Source: UBA5018 sp044375975 (lineage in GTDB: Bacteria; Cyanobacteriota; Cyanobacteriia; PCC-6307; Cyanobiaceae). From it: 64,000 bases of DNA. A program made the translations under genes and the position numbers. Under the pieces are notes generated by a model. It searched no databases. It worked only from the letters and a program-made list of their open reading frames with translations, and was not told where the DNA came from. The DNA is taken from contig JBILLQ010000004.1 in assembly GCA_044375975.1 (NCBI GenBank), forward strand, positions 1 to 64,000. The letters run 5' to 3'. This document shows, piece after piece, positions 25,701 through 33,681 of this stretch (positions are counted from its first letter, which is position 1; each line of letters begins with the position of its first letter).

Positions 25701-25953
25701 GACCCGCCAGCCAGCGGGCTTGCAGACGGTTGCGGGCGGGCCTGTCTGCTGCGGAACCCAGCAGCTGAAGATCCGATCCTTCCAGTGGCAGCACCAGCTG
25801 GCAGCGCTTAACCGCCTGTAGCCCCAGGCGCACTTCGGCAAAGGCAAACGTGGACAGGGCAGCACTCACCACTCCCACTTCCTGGCCCGAGCTGAGCAGG
25901 GGCCGCACGAGGTCGATGACCCGGTCGTTGCCGGTGTTGCGGACAAGCCTCAT
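22756..25953 (-). CDS. SNF2-like DEAD/DEAH helicase with PLD-like N-terminus
   Basis: The 1065-aa protein opens with a region resembling the phospholipase-D-like domain of defence helicases (about residues 1-110), without a clear HxK catalytic motif, so that domain may only bind DNA. The ATPase core follows: ADSVGLGKTFEAL (Walker A, near 258), VVIDESHNFRNK (motif II, near 343), LMLSATPVNN (motif III, near 365) and, in the second lobe, QRFGRIDRLGS (motif VI, near 794). It is the first gene of the five-gene restriction operon and overlaps the next gene by 4 bases. Classical type III systems have only mod and res, so this helicase is an addition. Confidence 0.9.
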   Translation of the reverse strand: MRLVRNTGNDRVIDLVRPLLSSGQEVGVVSAALSTFAFAEVRLGLQAVKRCQLVLPLEGSDLQLLGSAADRPARNRLQARWLAGQLAQWLTKKVELRRATTAVPQGAFVIREGGGQPLQALLGSLAFSSDGLGVTPGNPLSLIQASESPEEAKLIDEWFESQWNVLAENPQAKTSLLDSLHQIASHRNPYLVYILILHSLFSSREDQLDEDQIVNAATGIRDTVVWKKLYRFQRDGVVGAIDKLNRFGGCIIADSVGLGKTFEALAIIKYHELRNDRVLVLCPKRLRDNWTIYKANDRRNILATDRFNYDVLNHTDLSRDSGLSGDIDLGYINWGNYDLVVIDESHNFRNKRTPKMGGETRYDRLMRKIIQEGVRTRVLMLSATPVNNRMADLRNQIAFATEANDAALLGQGISSIDTTTRLAQKQFNRWLDLDDMNRTPQLLMEMLGFDYFTLLDTLTIARSRKHVEKHYGIAETGKFPERLKPINIKADVDLSGTFPAIGDINLEIRRLNLASYAPLRYLLPHKQAAYDKKYSVEVKGGLGLFRQVDREESLIHLIRVNVIKRMESSVASFALTVERQLRDVKATLERIEQQTLEVEEIDIADVDFDDPAFESLLVGRKIKVLLQDVDLIRWKQDLVEDRNRLANLLAAARAVEPSRDAKLKELKAMIRQKIRSPINPENRKLIIFTAFADTARYLYDQIAGWAKAELQLESALVTGSGNNLTTLPKQRRDLTAILTSFAPRAKERPEDMAEEGVLDLLIATDCISEGQNLQDCDWLINYDIHWNPVRIIQRFGRIDRLGSPNTCIQLANFWPNMELEEYINLEQRVSGRMVLLDISATGEENLIEQQSGNPMNDLEYRRKQLFKLQDAVIDLEDLSTGVSIADLTLTDFRIDLAQFTKANPGLLEKLPLGTFAVTTSSELDIPPGMIFCLMAEAAAAEQISDSGYPLSPHYLIHVGEDGAVLLPYTQAKQILDRLKRVCLGRDLPDAGACAHFDRATKGGEDMRQAQRLLAAAVASVVGKSEERAVASLFSPGGTHALAGEFAGINDFEVVAFLVVLAEEPA

Positions 25954-26111
25954 GACGTAACCGCTACGGAAGCTTCGAGAGCGAAGAGGGCTGCGCCAGC
26001 TTAGTTGCTAAGCCCCTACAAATGAGAGTCAAGCAGTAATGTCATTTCAAATATATGAGCAATCTTCTCTAGGCGTGGCGCGGATTAATCAGGTTTCAGG
26101 CGCTGAGCTAT
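25954..26111 (-). promoter_or_regulatory. Upstream region of the restriction operon
   Basis: The 158-base AT-rich gap between the rdgB stop and the helicase start must contain the operon promoter unless transcription reads through from rdgB. A TTGACT is present near 26025-26030 on the minus strand, but no convincing -10 sits 16-18 bases downstream. No terminator hairpin is obvious after rdgB. Confidence 0.35.
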
Positions 26112-26711
26112 TCACCCCAACAGCCCCTTAAGCCCCGGCGCCAGCAGCGCAAAGGCCCGGCCCCGGTGGCCGAGGCGAGCCTTTAGCGCTGGTTCCATCT
26201 CGGCGTAGGTCTGGTCCGCTTCGGCCACGTAGAACACCGGGTCGTACCCGAAGCCCCCCTGGCCCCGGGGGGCCTCCAGGATGCTGCCCTCGCACACCCC
26301 CTCCACCTCCAGGCGGATGACACCGCTGGGATCGGCCACCGCCAGGGCGGCGCGGAACTGGGCCCGGCGATCCGCTGCCCCGGCTGGCAGGGCCGCCAGC
26401 TCCCGCAGCAGCCGGGCGATGCGATCGCTATCGCTGCTGCCGTAGCGGGCCGACAGCACTCCGGGGGCTCCGCCGAGGGCGTCCACGCTCAGGCCCGAGT
26501 CGTCGGCCAGGGCCCAGCAGCCGGTGGCCTGGGCCACAGCTACGGCTTTTAGCCGGGCGTTTTCGGCAAAAGTGTCGCCCGTTTCCTCCACCTCCAGGCC
26601 TGGGGGTTGCGGTTTGATCTCCAGGCCCAGATCCGCCAGCAGGGCCGCGAATTCCCGCAATTTGCCGGCATTGCCGCTGGCGATCACCAGGGGAGTTGGG
26701 GCTTTTTGCAT
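26112..26711 (-). CDS. rdgB: Non-canonical purine NTP pyrophosphatase (ITP/XTP hydrolase)
   Basis: The 199-aa enzyme removes ITP, dITP and XTP from nucleotide pools by hydrolysing them to monophosphates. It shows the HAM1 family hallmarks: LVIASGNAGKLREF at the N-terminus (nucleotide binding), GDTFAENARLKA, the metal site WALADDSGLSVDALGG, and GQGGFGYDPVF with GHRGRAFALL at the end. The ATG at 26711 overlaps the stop of the phosphohexomutase gene by one base (TAATG); longer in-frame starts lie inside that gene and are rejected. A degenerate duplicate of its last about 235 bases lies at 15.34-15.48 kb. Confidence 0.95.
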   Translation of the reverse strand: MQKAPTPLVIASGNAGKLREFAALLADLGLEIKPQPPGLEVEETGDTFAENARLKAVAVAQATGCWALADDSGLSVDALGGAPGVLSARYGSSDSDRIARLLRELAALPAGAADRRAQFRAALAVADPSGVIRLEVEGVCEGSILEAPRGQGGFGYDPVFYVAEADQTYAEMEPALKARLGHRGRAFALLAPGLKGLLG

Positions 26712-28180
26712 TAGATCGATTCGGCCAGTTGGCGCGCCCAGCTCAGCACCTCGTCCACCCGCTCCGGGCTTGGGGCCTCGCAGTAGAGCCTCAGCAGCGG
26801 CTCGGTGCCCGAGAAGCGCAGCATCAGCCAGTGGCTGGGACCCATACGCAGCTTGACGCCGTCGGTGCGGATCACCTGTTGCACCGCTAAGCCGGCCACC
26901 TCGCTGGGGGGGGTGGCGGCCAGCAATTGCTCCAGGCGCGAGCGGGCCGCCATGTCGGGCAGCCGCAGGTCGAGCCGGTCGTAGGCGGCGGCGCCGCCAC
27001 AGCGCTGCTGCAGTTCGTCGATGCGTTCCCCCAGGGGCACGCCCCCCTCCACCAAGGCCTGGATAAGCAACAGGGCGGCAAAGGGGGCATCGCGCTCTGG
27101 CAGGTGCATGCCAAAGCCCACCCCGCCTGATTCCTCGCCTCCCACCAACACCTCGCCGGCCAGCATCTCGGCGGCGATGTATTTGAAGCCCACCGGCATC
27201 TCCAACACCTGGCGGCCGAGGCCCTCGGCCACCAGCTGCATCAGGTCGGAGCCGCTCACGGTTTTGATCACGCTGCCCGGCAGTTGACGGGCCCGGGCCA
27301 GGTGGTCGATGAACAGGGGCATCAGCAGTTGGGTGCTGCAAAAGCGGCCCCGCTCATCCACCGCGGCGATGCGGTCGCCATCGCCGTCGAAAACGATGCC
27401 CATCGCCGGCTTGCCGGCGGCGGTGCTGGCCCGCACCGCCTCGATCAGTTGTTGCAGGTAGGGGGCCAGCGGTTCCGGCGGGTATCCCCCAAACAATGGA
27501 TCGCGGTTCGCCCGAATCTCCTGAATGGCGCCGCTGGCCACCGCCGCCTCCCCCAGCAGGGCCGGCAGCACCCCGGCGGCCGAGCCGTGCATCGGATCCA
27601 CGATCACCCGCAGCCCCAGCCGCTCCAGCCCCCGGGCCAGGGCGTCGGTGTCCACCTTGGCCCGCAGGCCGGCCACATAGGCCCCCATCGCATCGAAGCG
27701 CGGCGTTTCGCCGGGGATCGGCACGGTGATGCCACCGGCCGCCAGCCTGGTTTCCACCCGCTTGGTGAAGTCTCCCTCCACCGACCCCCCGAAGGGTCCC
27801 TTGATCTTCAGACCCAACCATTCCGGCGGGTTGTGGCTGGCGGTGATCACCAGGGCTCCGAGGGCGCCGCGCTCCACCACCGCCCAGCTGGAGGCGGGGG
27901 TGGGGGTGGCACTGTCCGCCAGCAGCGGCTCCAGATCGGCGCCGCGCACGGCCGCCGCGATCGCCGCCGCCAGTTCGGGGGCCAGGAAGCGGCGGTCGTA
28001 GCCGATCACCACCTCGCGGCTATCTAGACCGGCGGGGGCGGAGGCGGCCAGTTCCCTGGCGGCGGCGGCGGCCACCGGCAGCAGCCGCTCCACGGTGATG
28101 TCCACGCCGAGGATGCCCCGCCAGCCATCGGTGCCAAAGACGATCGGCGCGGCCTCCAGGGGCAGGGGGGCAGAGGCCAT
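26711..28180 (-). CDS. Phosphoglucomutase/phosphomannomutase family protein
   Basis: The 489-aa alpha-D-phosphohexomutase interconverts sugar 1- and 6-phosphates. It begins with FGTDGWRGILG, carries the phosphoserine loop VITASHNPPEWLG near residue 110, the Mg-binding loop FDGDGDRIAAV near 265, the sugar-specificity loop GGEESGG near 355 and the phosphate-binding RFSGTEPLLRLY near the end. Whether the main substrate is glucose, mannose or glucosamine phosphate cannot be settled; this cyanobacterial subgroup is usually annotated phosphoglucomutase. The ATG at 28180 gives the family-typical N-terminus; the frame is open further up, but that part is unlike the family. Confidence 0.93.
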   Translation of the reverse strand: MASAPLPLEAAPIVFGTDGWRGILGVDITVERLLPVAAAAARELAASAPAGLDSREVVIGYDRRFLAPELAAAIAAAVRGADLEPLLADSATPTPASSWAVVERGALGALVITASHNPPEWLGLKIKGPFGGSVEGDFTKRVETRLAAGGITVPIPGETPRFDAMGAYVAGLRAKVDTDALARGLERLGLRVIVDPMHGSAAGVLPALLGEAAVASGAIQEIRANRDPLFGGYPPEPLAPYLQQLIEAVRASTAAGKPAMGIVFDGDGDRIAAVDERGRFCSTQLLMPLFIDHLARARQLPGSVIKTVSGSDLMQLVAEGLGRQVLEMPVGFKYIAAEMLAGEVLVGGEESGGVGFGMHLPERDAPFAALLLIQALVEGGVPLGERIDELQQRCGGAAAYDRLDLRLPDMAARSRLEQLLAATPPSEVAGLAVQQVIRTDGVKLRMGPSHWLMLRFSGTEPLLRLYCEAPSPERVDEVLSWARQLAESI

Positions 28181-28286
28181 CGGCTGGGGGTGGGCGAATG
28201 GCCTGTTCGTAGCAGCTGGCGCGGGGTGTGGGGAAGGGGGGAGTGCCGGCCTGGTGGCAGACCACCGACTCCCTAGCCTGATCGCC

Positions 28287-29795
28287 ATGGCTGATGAGCG
28301 GGCTACGCGGGCTGACGAGCGGGCCACCGGGGCTCACGAGCTGATCACGGACCGGCTGTTGCGCAGTTGGCTGCGCTGCAAGCGCCGCGCCTGGCTCGAC
28401 CGCCACTCCGATCCCAGCGCCCGCACCTGGAGCGCCCACCGGGCTCTCACCCTCCAGGACCAACTGCGCTGTTTTCAGCAGCTGCTGCCCGATAAGCCAG
28501 GCCACGGCGAAGCCGCCGCCCAAGCTGCCGCCCCTTCCCTGGTGGGCCTGCGCCTGCGGGGCCAGGGGCCGGCTGGCCTGGCCCTGGAGGCCCATCCAGC
28601 CCTGCTGGAGCGGGTGGAGGGACCCAGCCGCTGGGGTGCCCACGCCTACAGGCCCGTTTTGGGGCGCCAGGGTCGCAACCTCACCCGCGAGCATCGATTG
28701 CTGTTGGCCTTCTGGGGCCGCCTGTTGGCGGAGCATCAGCAGGCCCCGGTGCCCCATGCATTGGTGGTGGCCCTCGACGCCGGAGTGTTGCAGCGCGAAC
28801 GCCTGGCCCTTGGCGATTCCCTGCAGCACCAGCTGGGGGAGGCGTTGCCACGGCTGGCGGATGATCTGCAGCGCTCCAGCCCGCCGCCGCTGCTGGCCGA
28901 CCGCAAAAAATGTGTGCTCTGTAGCTGGCGGGCCCTTTGCGATGGCGAGGCCGCGGCGGTTGGCCACCTCGGCGAGGTGAGCGGCATCGGCGGCAAGCGC
29001 CGGGAGATGTTGCTGGAGGTGGGTATCGAGACCCTGCCCCAGCTGGCCGCCACCGACCCGGCCTGGTTGGCGGAGGCCCTGGCGGTGCATGGCGAGCAGC
29101 ACCGCGAGATCGCCGGCCAATTGGTGGCCCAGGCGCTGGTGCAGGCCGCCGGCGAACCCGAACAGCTGCAGCCCTTGGATCGGCCCCTGCCGGAGTTGCT
29201 GGGGGCCCCGGGGGTGTTGCTCTACGACATCGAGTCGGATCCCGATGCCCGGGACGACTTTTTGCATGGCTTCGTGGTGCTGCCTAGAAACCCCGATGGC
29301 GGTTGGCCCCCTCAGCCATCGCTGGAGCTCTCGGCCCGCTGGCGCTACCTGCCGCTGCTGGCCCTCCAGGAGCACGGCGAGCGGCGGCTGTGGCGGCGCC
29401 TGCGGGCCCTGCTGGCCCGCTACCCCGATTGGCCGCTGCTCCACTACGGCGAAACAGAAGCGATCGCCCTGCTGCGCCTGGCCAGGCGCATGGGGGCGAG
29501 CGAGGCGGAAACGGAGGCCCTGCGGGCCCGGTTGCTGGATGTCCATGCCCGCCTGCGCCGGGCCTGGCGCCTGCCGGTGAACAGCTACGGCCTCAAGGCG
29601 GTGGCTAGCTGGGTGGGATTTCGCTGGAGTCAGCCCGGCGTCGATGGGGCCCGCTGCCTGCTCTGGTGGCGCCAGTGGCGCCACTGGCGTCGCGATGGCG
29701 GCCAGGCAACGCTGCGGCGGATTTTTACTTACAACCGCGACGACAACTTGGCCACCTGGGCCGTGACCCGTTGGCTGCTCGATCGGCAAACCTGA
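28287..29795 (+). CDS. TM0106-family RecB-like nuclease with RNase H-like domain
   Basis: The 502-aa protein combines an N-terminal RecB-type (PD-(D/E)XK-like) part with a C-terminal RNase_H_2 exonuclease fold, as in the TM0106 family. Cysteines in LRSWLRCKRRAWLDRH near residue 32 and in KKCVLCSWRALCDGE near 210 fit the four-cysteine iron-sulfur cluster of AddB/Cas4-type nucleases. A helix-hairpin-helix-like stretch (SGIGGKRREMLLEVGIETL) follows. LLYDIESDPDARDDF near 312 supplies the D-x-E of the exonuclease domain. A role in DNA repair or nucleic-acid turnover is likely but unproven. It is divergent from the phosphohexomutase gene with a 106-base gap. Confidence 0.88.
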   Translation: MADERATRADERATGAHELITDRLLRSWLRCKRRAWLDRHSDPSARTWSAHRALTLQDQLRCFQQLLPDKPGHGEAAAQAAAPSLVGLRLRGQGPAGLALEAHPALLERVEGPSRWGAHAYRPVLGRQGRNLTREHRLLLAFWGRLLAEHQQAPVPHALVVALDAGVLQRERLALGDSLQHQLGEALPRLADDLQRSSPPPLLADRKKCVLCSWRALCDGEAAAVGHLGEVSGIGGKRREMLLEVGIETLPQLAATDPAWLAEALAVHGEQHREIAGQLVAQALVQAAGEPEQLQPLDRPLPELLGAPGVLLYDIESDPDARDDFLHGFVVLPRNPDGGWPPQPSLELSARWRYLPLLALQEHGERRLWRRLRALLARYPDWPLLHYGETEAIALLRLARRMGASEAETEALRARLLDVHARLRRAWRLPVNSYGLKAVASWVGFRWSQPGVDGARCLLWWRQWRHWRRDGGQATLRRIFTYNRDDNLATWAVTRWLLDRQT

Positions 29796-29891
29796 TCGGC
29801 CTGAGTGGGGCTCGCCTGGCTTTGCTTTGCTCCGCCAGCCTCGTGGATGCCCGGCTTGGTCCCGCCTGGTTTTGCGATGCCAGCAGCTGGC

Positions 29892-30845
29892 TCAGATGCG
29901 GCCGCCGGCCCCCTGGGGTGGCGGCACAAAGGCTGGGGGCGTAGAGATCGTCAACTGGGCGGCACCAGCCCAAAGCTCTGGCTGGTCAAGGGCGACACGA
30001 CGCACCAGGGCCAAGCCCTCGGCGCCAGCGGCGGTGGCCAGGCAGGAGCAGATCGCGCCGGCCCGCTGGCCATCGGCCGTGGTGATGCTGGCGCCACGCT
30101 CTGGCATGGGGGCTGGCGCGGCTGGGTTTGGCTGCCAGCACCAATGGCGCAGCTGCTGCTTGACGCCGTCATAGGTGGCCAGCTTGGCCAGGGTTTCCTG
30201 GCCCACGTAACAGCCCTTGTTGAGGCTCACCCAGCCGGCCAGACCCAGCTCAAATGGATTGGTGTCGTCGTTGATCTCCTCGGGCTGGCTGGGAAATCCG
30301 CTACGGATGCGCTGCAGTTCGATTGCCTCCCCAGATAGCTGCGGCAGCTGCGCCAGCCAGTCGGGCAGCTGCTCCTGGCCCCGCAGCAGCAGGGCCGGCT
30401 GGTCTGCTCCGGCCCCTAGATCCACGCCGGGCCGCAGTAATTCACCCCCCTGGCCCCCCTGGGAAGTGGCCGCCTCACCACTCCCTGCGGCCGCTTCGCC
30501 ATCCGGGGGGCTCGCCCCCAGCCAGCGCACCAGCAGCGCCGGCTCGGGTGGACCCAGCGTCACCTGATCGGCGGGGAACAGCACCCGATCCAGCCCTTGC
30601 CGGATGGCTTGGCCATCGCCAGCTAGCACCAGCAGGTCGGCGGCCCGCTGCCGCACCAGCACCAGCGCCAGGCCGCGCATGCGGGCGGTGGGGCTGGTCA
30701 GCGCTGTGGCCAGCGTTTGGCCAGGGCTGGCCAGGGCTAACGCCTGACTGCTCTGACCATGCAAAAAGCGCAGCACGTCGGCTCCCTCCAGCCGGATCAG
30801 GCTCACCGGGGTGCTCCAGCGGCAGGGGCTGAGGGGTTGGCTCAT
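29892..30845 (-). CDS. ygfZ: YgfZ/GcvT-like folate-binding protein
   Basis: The 317-aa protein belongs to the tetrahydrofolate-binding family that supports assembly or repair of iron-sulfur enzymes (IbaG57/YgfZ group). The diagnostic motif is KGCYVGQET near residue 212, with NPFELGLAGWVSLN immediately before it. The N-terminal half shows IRLEGADVLRFLHGQ as in family members. A Gly/Ser/Ala-rich linker (PPDGEAAAGSGEAATSQGG) near residue 115 is longer than usual. It follows pyrE in the same direction after a gap of about 200 bases. Confidence 0.9.
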   Translation of the reverse strand: MSQPLSPCRWSTPVSLIRLEGADVLRFLHGQSSQALALASPGQTLATALTSPTARMRGLALVLVRQRAADLLVLAGDGQAIRQGLDRVLFPADQVTLGPPEPALLVRWLGASPPDGEAAAGSGEAATSQGGQGGELLRPGVDLGAGADQPALLLRGQEQLPDWLAQLPQLSGEAIELQRIRSGFPSQPEEINDDTNPFELGLAGWVSLNKGCYVGQETLAKLATYDGVKQQLRHWCWQPNPAAPAPMPERGASITTADGQRAGAICSCLATAAGAEGLALVRRVALDQPELWAGAAQLTISTPPAFVPPPQGAGGRI

Positions 30846-31043
30846 CGGTGGCGGTTGGGGGAGGAAGGTGTAGGCGGCGGGGCAGGGGCCAGCGGGGGGC
30901 AGCTGCCCAACGCGGGCTGTTGCCCAACCAAAAAGTGCCAGCGTGGCTGGCTGGGCCCCAGCCTCAGTCCTTATCGGTAGGTGCCGGTGGGCGCCAGCTC
31001 GCTGAATAGCTCGGGGCCAGTGGGCTTCTGGGGATCGAGCCGC

Positions 31044-31646
31044 TCAGTCTCTAGGCCGCTGGCCAGCCGCCATGGCGGCCACCTCTTCCAGCAGGTAGAG
31101 GCTGCGCAGTTCGAGTTGGGCGGCTTGCAGCGCCTCCAGGCCGCCCTCCTGGCGATCCACGATCGTCACCACCCGCTCCACCAGATAGCCCGCCTGGCGC
31201 AACTGCTCCACCGCCTGCAGCGAGGAGCCACCGCTGGTCACCACGTCCTCCAGCACGGTGATGCGGCTGCCGGCCGCCGGCAGTGGACCCTCCAACCAGG
31301 CCCCAGTGCCATGGCCCTTGGCCTGTTTACGCACGATCAGGGCATCGAGCTGGCGGCCATCGAGAGCGGCCCGCATCGCCACGGCACTCACCAGCGGATC
31401 GGCCCCCAGGGTGAGGCCGGCCACCGCCACCGCCTCCGCCTCCACCTGGTCCAGCATCAGCCTCCCCAGCAGCGCCAGCCCCACGCCGCTAAGACTCACG
31501 GGTTTGCAGTTCACGTAGTGATGGCTGCTGCGGCCGGAGGCCAGGGTGAACTGCCCGTGTCGATAGGCATGGGCGGCCAGCAGCTGCAGCAGGCTTTCGC
31601 CCATGGCGCCAGCGGCGCCGGGCAGGCTGATCGCGGAGAGAGACAC
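31044..31646 (-). CDS. pyrE: Orotate phosphoribosyltransferase
   Basis: The enzyme attaches PRPP ribose-phosphate to orotate in UMP synthesis. ASGRSSHHYVNCKPVSLS near residue 36 is the orotate/PRPP contact region, IVRKQAKGHGTGAWLEGPL the flexible catalytic loop, and VLEDVVTSGGSSLQAV the PRPP-binding motif. The frame opens with a GTG at 31646 (200 aa); an ATG at 31604 would give a 186-aa protein starting MGESLLQLLAAHAYRHG, closer to the usual length. I leave the longer form but consider both possible. Confidence 0.94.
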   Translation of the reverse strand: MSLSAISLPGAAGAMGESLLQLLAAHAYRHGQFTLASGRSSHHYVNCKPVSLSGVGLALLGRLMLDQVEAEAVAVAGLTLGADPLVSAVAMRAALDGRQLDALIVRKQAKGHGTGAWLEGPLPAAGSRITVLEDVVTSGGSSLQAVEQLRQAGYLVERVVTIVDRQEGGLEALQAAQLELRSLYLLEEVAAMAAGQRPRD

Positions 31647-31746
31647 GCTGAATTGGCACTAAATAGCCAGTTTGGGCTGGTGCGGTGCGGCTGAACTGCC
31701 TACGGTTCAGCCAACATCCTTTTGTAGCCGCTCTCGGGTAGCAGTC

Positions 31747-32376
31747 ATGGCCAGAGACTCCCATAGCCGCCGGCCCATCCGGGGCCTGTTTGCCGCCGGT
31801 CAGCCGATCGCCTGGGCCCTGGCGCTGCTGCTGCCCGCCCCGCTGATCGGCTGGTCCACGGCGGTCCAAGCCCAGTCGGTGGTGGCGGGTACACCGGTGG
31901 TCTGCACCACCAGCTGGGAGGCCCCGCCAGCTCTGCCCAGGAGCGGCTTTAGCCGGGGCTCTCAGCTGCCGCCACCGGTGTTGATCAGCCGCTGTCAGCG
32001 CGGCCAGAACATCCCTGAGCTGATGGAGCGGCGGATGATGACCCACACAGCCCCCTACGCCCCTGGCGTCTCCCTGGGCCACCAGGTCACCGATCTCTTC
32101 GGTATTGCCATGGGCGGCTTGGATGGCGCCAATTTCATGGGCCTGGGCTTCCCAGACCAAACCATCGTCTGGGATGGCACGGCCGTGGAAAACACCTACC
32201 GGGCCTTGCTGGAGGAGCAGAGCCAGCCCTTGGCCTGGCGCACGGCCGATGTGTCCAGCGGTTTTTCCAGCAACCTCTCCGCTGGCCCTGGTGGGGAGCT
32301 CAGCTCCTCGGAGCAAATGGTGCCCTGGCAAAATCCTCCTGTGCGCCGCGGGGCCACCGTCAGGGGGCTCTGGTAG
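31747..32376 (+). CDS. Exported hypothetical protein
   Basis: The 209-aa product begins with a basic stretch and a hydrophobic helix (IAWALALLLPAPLIGWSTAVQAQ), a classical signal peptide with a likely cut after VQA. The mature part contains TPVVCTTSWEAP, LISRCQRGQNIPEL and a Gly-rich middle (FGIAMGGLDGANFMGLGFPDQTIVWDG) suggesting an extracytoplasmic, possibly Cys-Cys-linked domain. I do not recognise a characterised family. The ATG at 31747 is preferred because the signal follows it directly. It is divergent from pyrE and is followed by the tRNA gene 51 bases later. Confidence 0.75.
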   Translation: MARDSHSRRPIRGLFAAGQPIAWALALLLPAPLIGWSTAVQAQSVVAGTPVVCTTSWEAPPALPRSGFSRGSQLPPPVLISRCQRGQNIPELMERRMMTHTAPYAPGVSLGHQVTDLFGIAMGGLDGANFMGLGFPDQTIVWDGTAVENTYRALLEEQSQPLAWRTADVSSGFSSNLSAGPGGELSSSEQMVPWQNPPVRRGATVRGLW

Positions 32377-32427
32377 GCCAGGCTGGCTGCCAATCCAGGG
32401 GCTCTCGCCGCCTGGATCGGCCAACCC

Positions 32428-32500
32428 GGGGGCTTAGCTATCTGGTGAAAGCACCCGACTCATAATCGGAGTCAGGCGGGTTCGATCCCCGCAGCCCCCA
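32428..32500 (+). tRNA. trnI: tRNA with CAU anticodon, probably tRNA-Ile2 (k2CAU)
   Basis: A complete cloverleaf is visible: acceptor GGGGGCT with AGCCCCC and discriminator A, anticodon loop CTCATAA (anticodon CAT at 32460-32462), and T-arm GCGGG-TTCGATC-CCCGC. The anticodon arm has a 27-43 mismatch and the flanking sequence CTCATAAT, both shared with chloroplast trnI-CAU, so I favour isoleucine (lysidine-modified) over elongator methionine. The CCA end is not encoded. Confidence 0.93.
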
Positions 32501-32630
32501 TTCCCGCCAGAGCTTTGCGGACAAATCCCCGCTGGCCTTCCCCGCTGGATCAGCCCGCTGGCCTTCTCCACCGGTCTAGGCATGTTCGCGGCTTGATCAC
32601 TGATAATCGACGCACCTGAATCCCCGAGCC

Positions 32631-33623
32631 ATGAACCCGGTGCGTGTGGGTGTCATTGGCATCGGCAACATGGGCTGGCATCACGCCAGGGTGTTGAGCC
32701 TGCTGCGGGACGCGGAGCTGGTGGGGGTGGCCGATCCCGACCAGTCCCGCGGCCAGTTGGCCAATGCCCAGTTCGGCTGCCGCTGGTTCGCCGACTACGC
32801 CGACATGCTGCCTGAGGTGGAGGCTGTCTGCATCGCCGTACCCACCCTGTTGCACCACCGCGTGGGCATTGAATGCCTCCAGGCCGGCTTGCATGTGTTG
32901 ATCGAGAAGCCGATTGCCGCCAGCCAGGAGGAGGCCGCCGATTTGATCCGGGCCGCCGATCAGGCTCGCCGGCTGCTGCAGGTGGGCCATATCGAGCGGT
33001 TCAATCCAGCCTTTCGCGAGTTGGTGAAGGTGCTGGCTGGCGAGCAGGTGGTGGTGTTGGAAGCCCGCCGCCACAGCCCCAATGCCGATCGCGCCAATGA
33101 CGTGTCGGTGGTCTTCGACTTGATGATCCACGACATTGACCTGGTGCTGGAGCTGGCGGCTGCGCCCGTGGTGCGCCTGGCGGCGGCCGGAGGCTGCAGT
33201 GCCGACGGGCCGATCGACTATGTAAATGCCACCTTGGCCTTTGAGAACGGCGTGGTGGCTAGCCTCACCGCCAGCAAGATGGCGCACCGCAAGATTCGCA
33301 ACCTCAGTGCCCACTGCCGCGGCAGTCTTGTGGAGACCGATTTCCTCAATCGCAATCTGCTGATACACCGGCGTGCCCGCGAATCGGTGAGTGCCGATCA
33401 CGGCGAATTGGTATATCGCACCGATGGTTTCACCGAGGAGGTGAGTACCACTTCGATTGAGCCCCTCTATGCCGAGCTGGAACACTTCCTGCGCTGTGTG
33501 CGCGGCGATGAAAAGCCAGCCGTGGATGGCTTGCAGGCCTCCAGGGCCCTGCAACTGGCCGATTTGATTGAACAGTGCGTTAAACAGCCCAGCCTTTGCA
33601 TGACCCTGGACCAGCCGATCTGA
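32631..33623 (+). CDS. Gfo/Idh/MocA family NAD(P)-dependent oxidoreductase
   Basis: The 330-aa protein has an N-terminal Rossmann fold (VRVGVIGIGNMGWHHARVL), the family's EKP motif in HVLIEKPIAAS near residue 93 (catalytic Lys), and HIERFNPAFRELV plus FDLMIHDIDLVLEL at the start of the C-terminal half, where the His participates in catalysis. The subgroup resembles UDP-sugar 3-dehydrogenases, but the substrate is not determined by these motifs. It ends 58 bases before the convergent glycoside hydrolase gene. Confidence 0.9.
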   Translation: MNPVRVGVIGIGNMGWHHARVLSLLRDAELVGVADPDQSRGQLANAQFGCRWFADYADMLPEVEAVCIAVPTLLHHRVGIECLQAGLHVLIEKPIAASQEEAADLIRAADQARRLLQVGHIERFNPAFRELVKVLAGEQVVVLEARRHSPNADRANDVSVVFDLMIHDIDLVLELAAAPVVRLAAAGGCSADGPIDYVNATLAFENGVVASLTASKMAHRKIRNLSAHCRGSLVETDFLNRNLLIHRRARESVSADHGELVYRTDGFTEEVSTTSIEPLYAELEHFLRCVRGDEKPAVDGLQASRALQLADLIEQCVKQPSLCMTLDQPI

Positions 33624-33681
33624 GGCCAGTGCGGTTTGGCCTGGCGATTATTTAGCTGGCATGAATACTCAGCTGGATAGC

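Noticed and set aside
28020..29789. Long minus-strand open frame (589 codons) opposite the TM0106-type nuclease gene
   Set aside because: It is the antisense shadow of a well-supported gene, rich in Gln/Gly/Ala/Pro from GC-rich codon bias, with no motif of its own.
30970..31060. Minus-strand tail reading LETERLDPQKPTG and ending SELAPTGTYR behind pyrE
   Set aside because: It looks protein-like, but no ATG, GTG or TTG start is found in frame before it runs into pyrE, so a gene cannot be supported.
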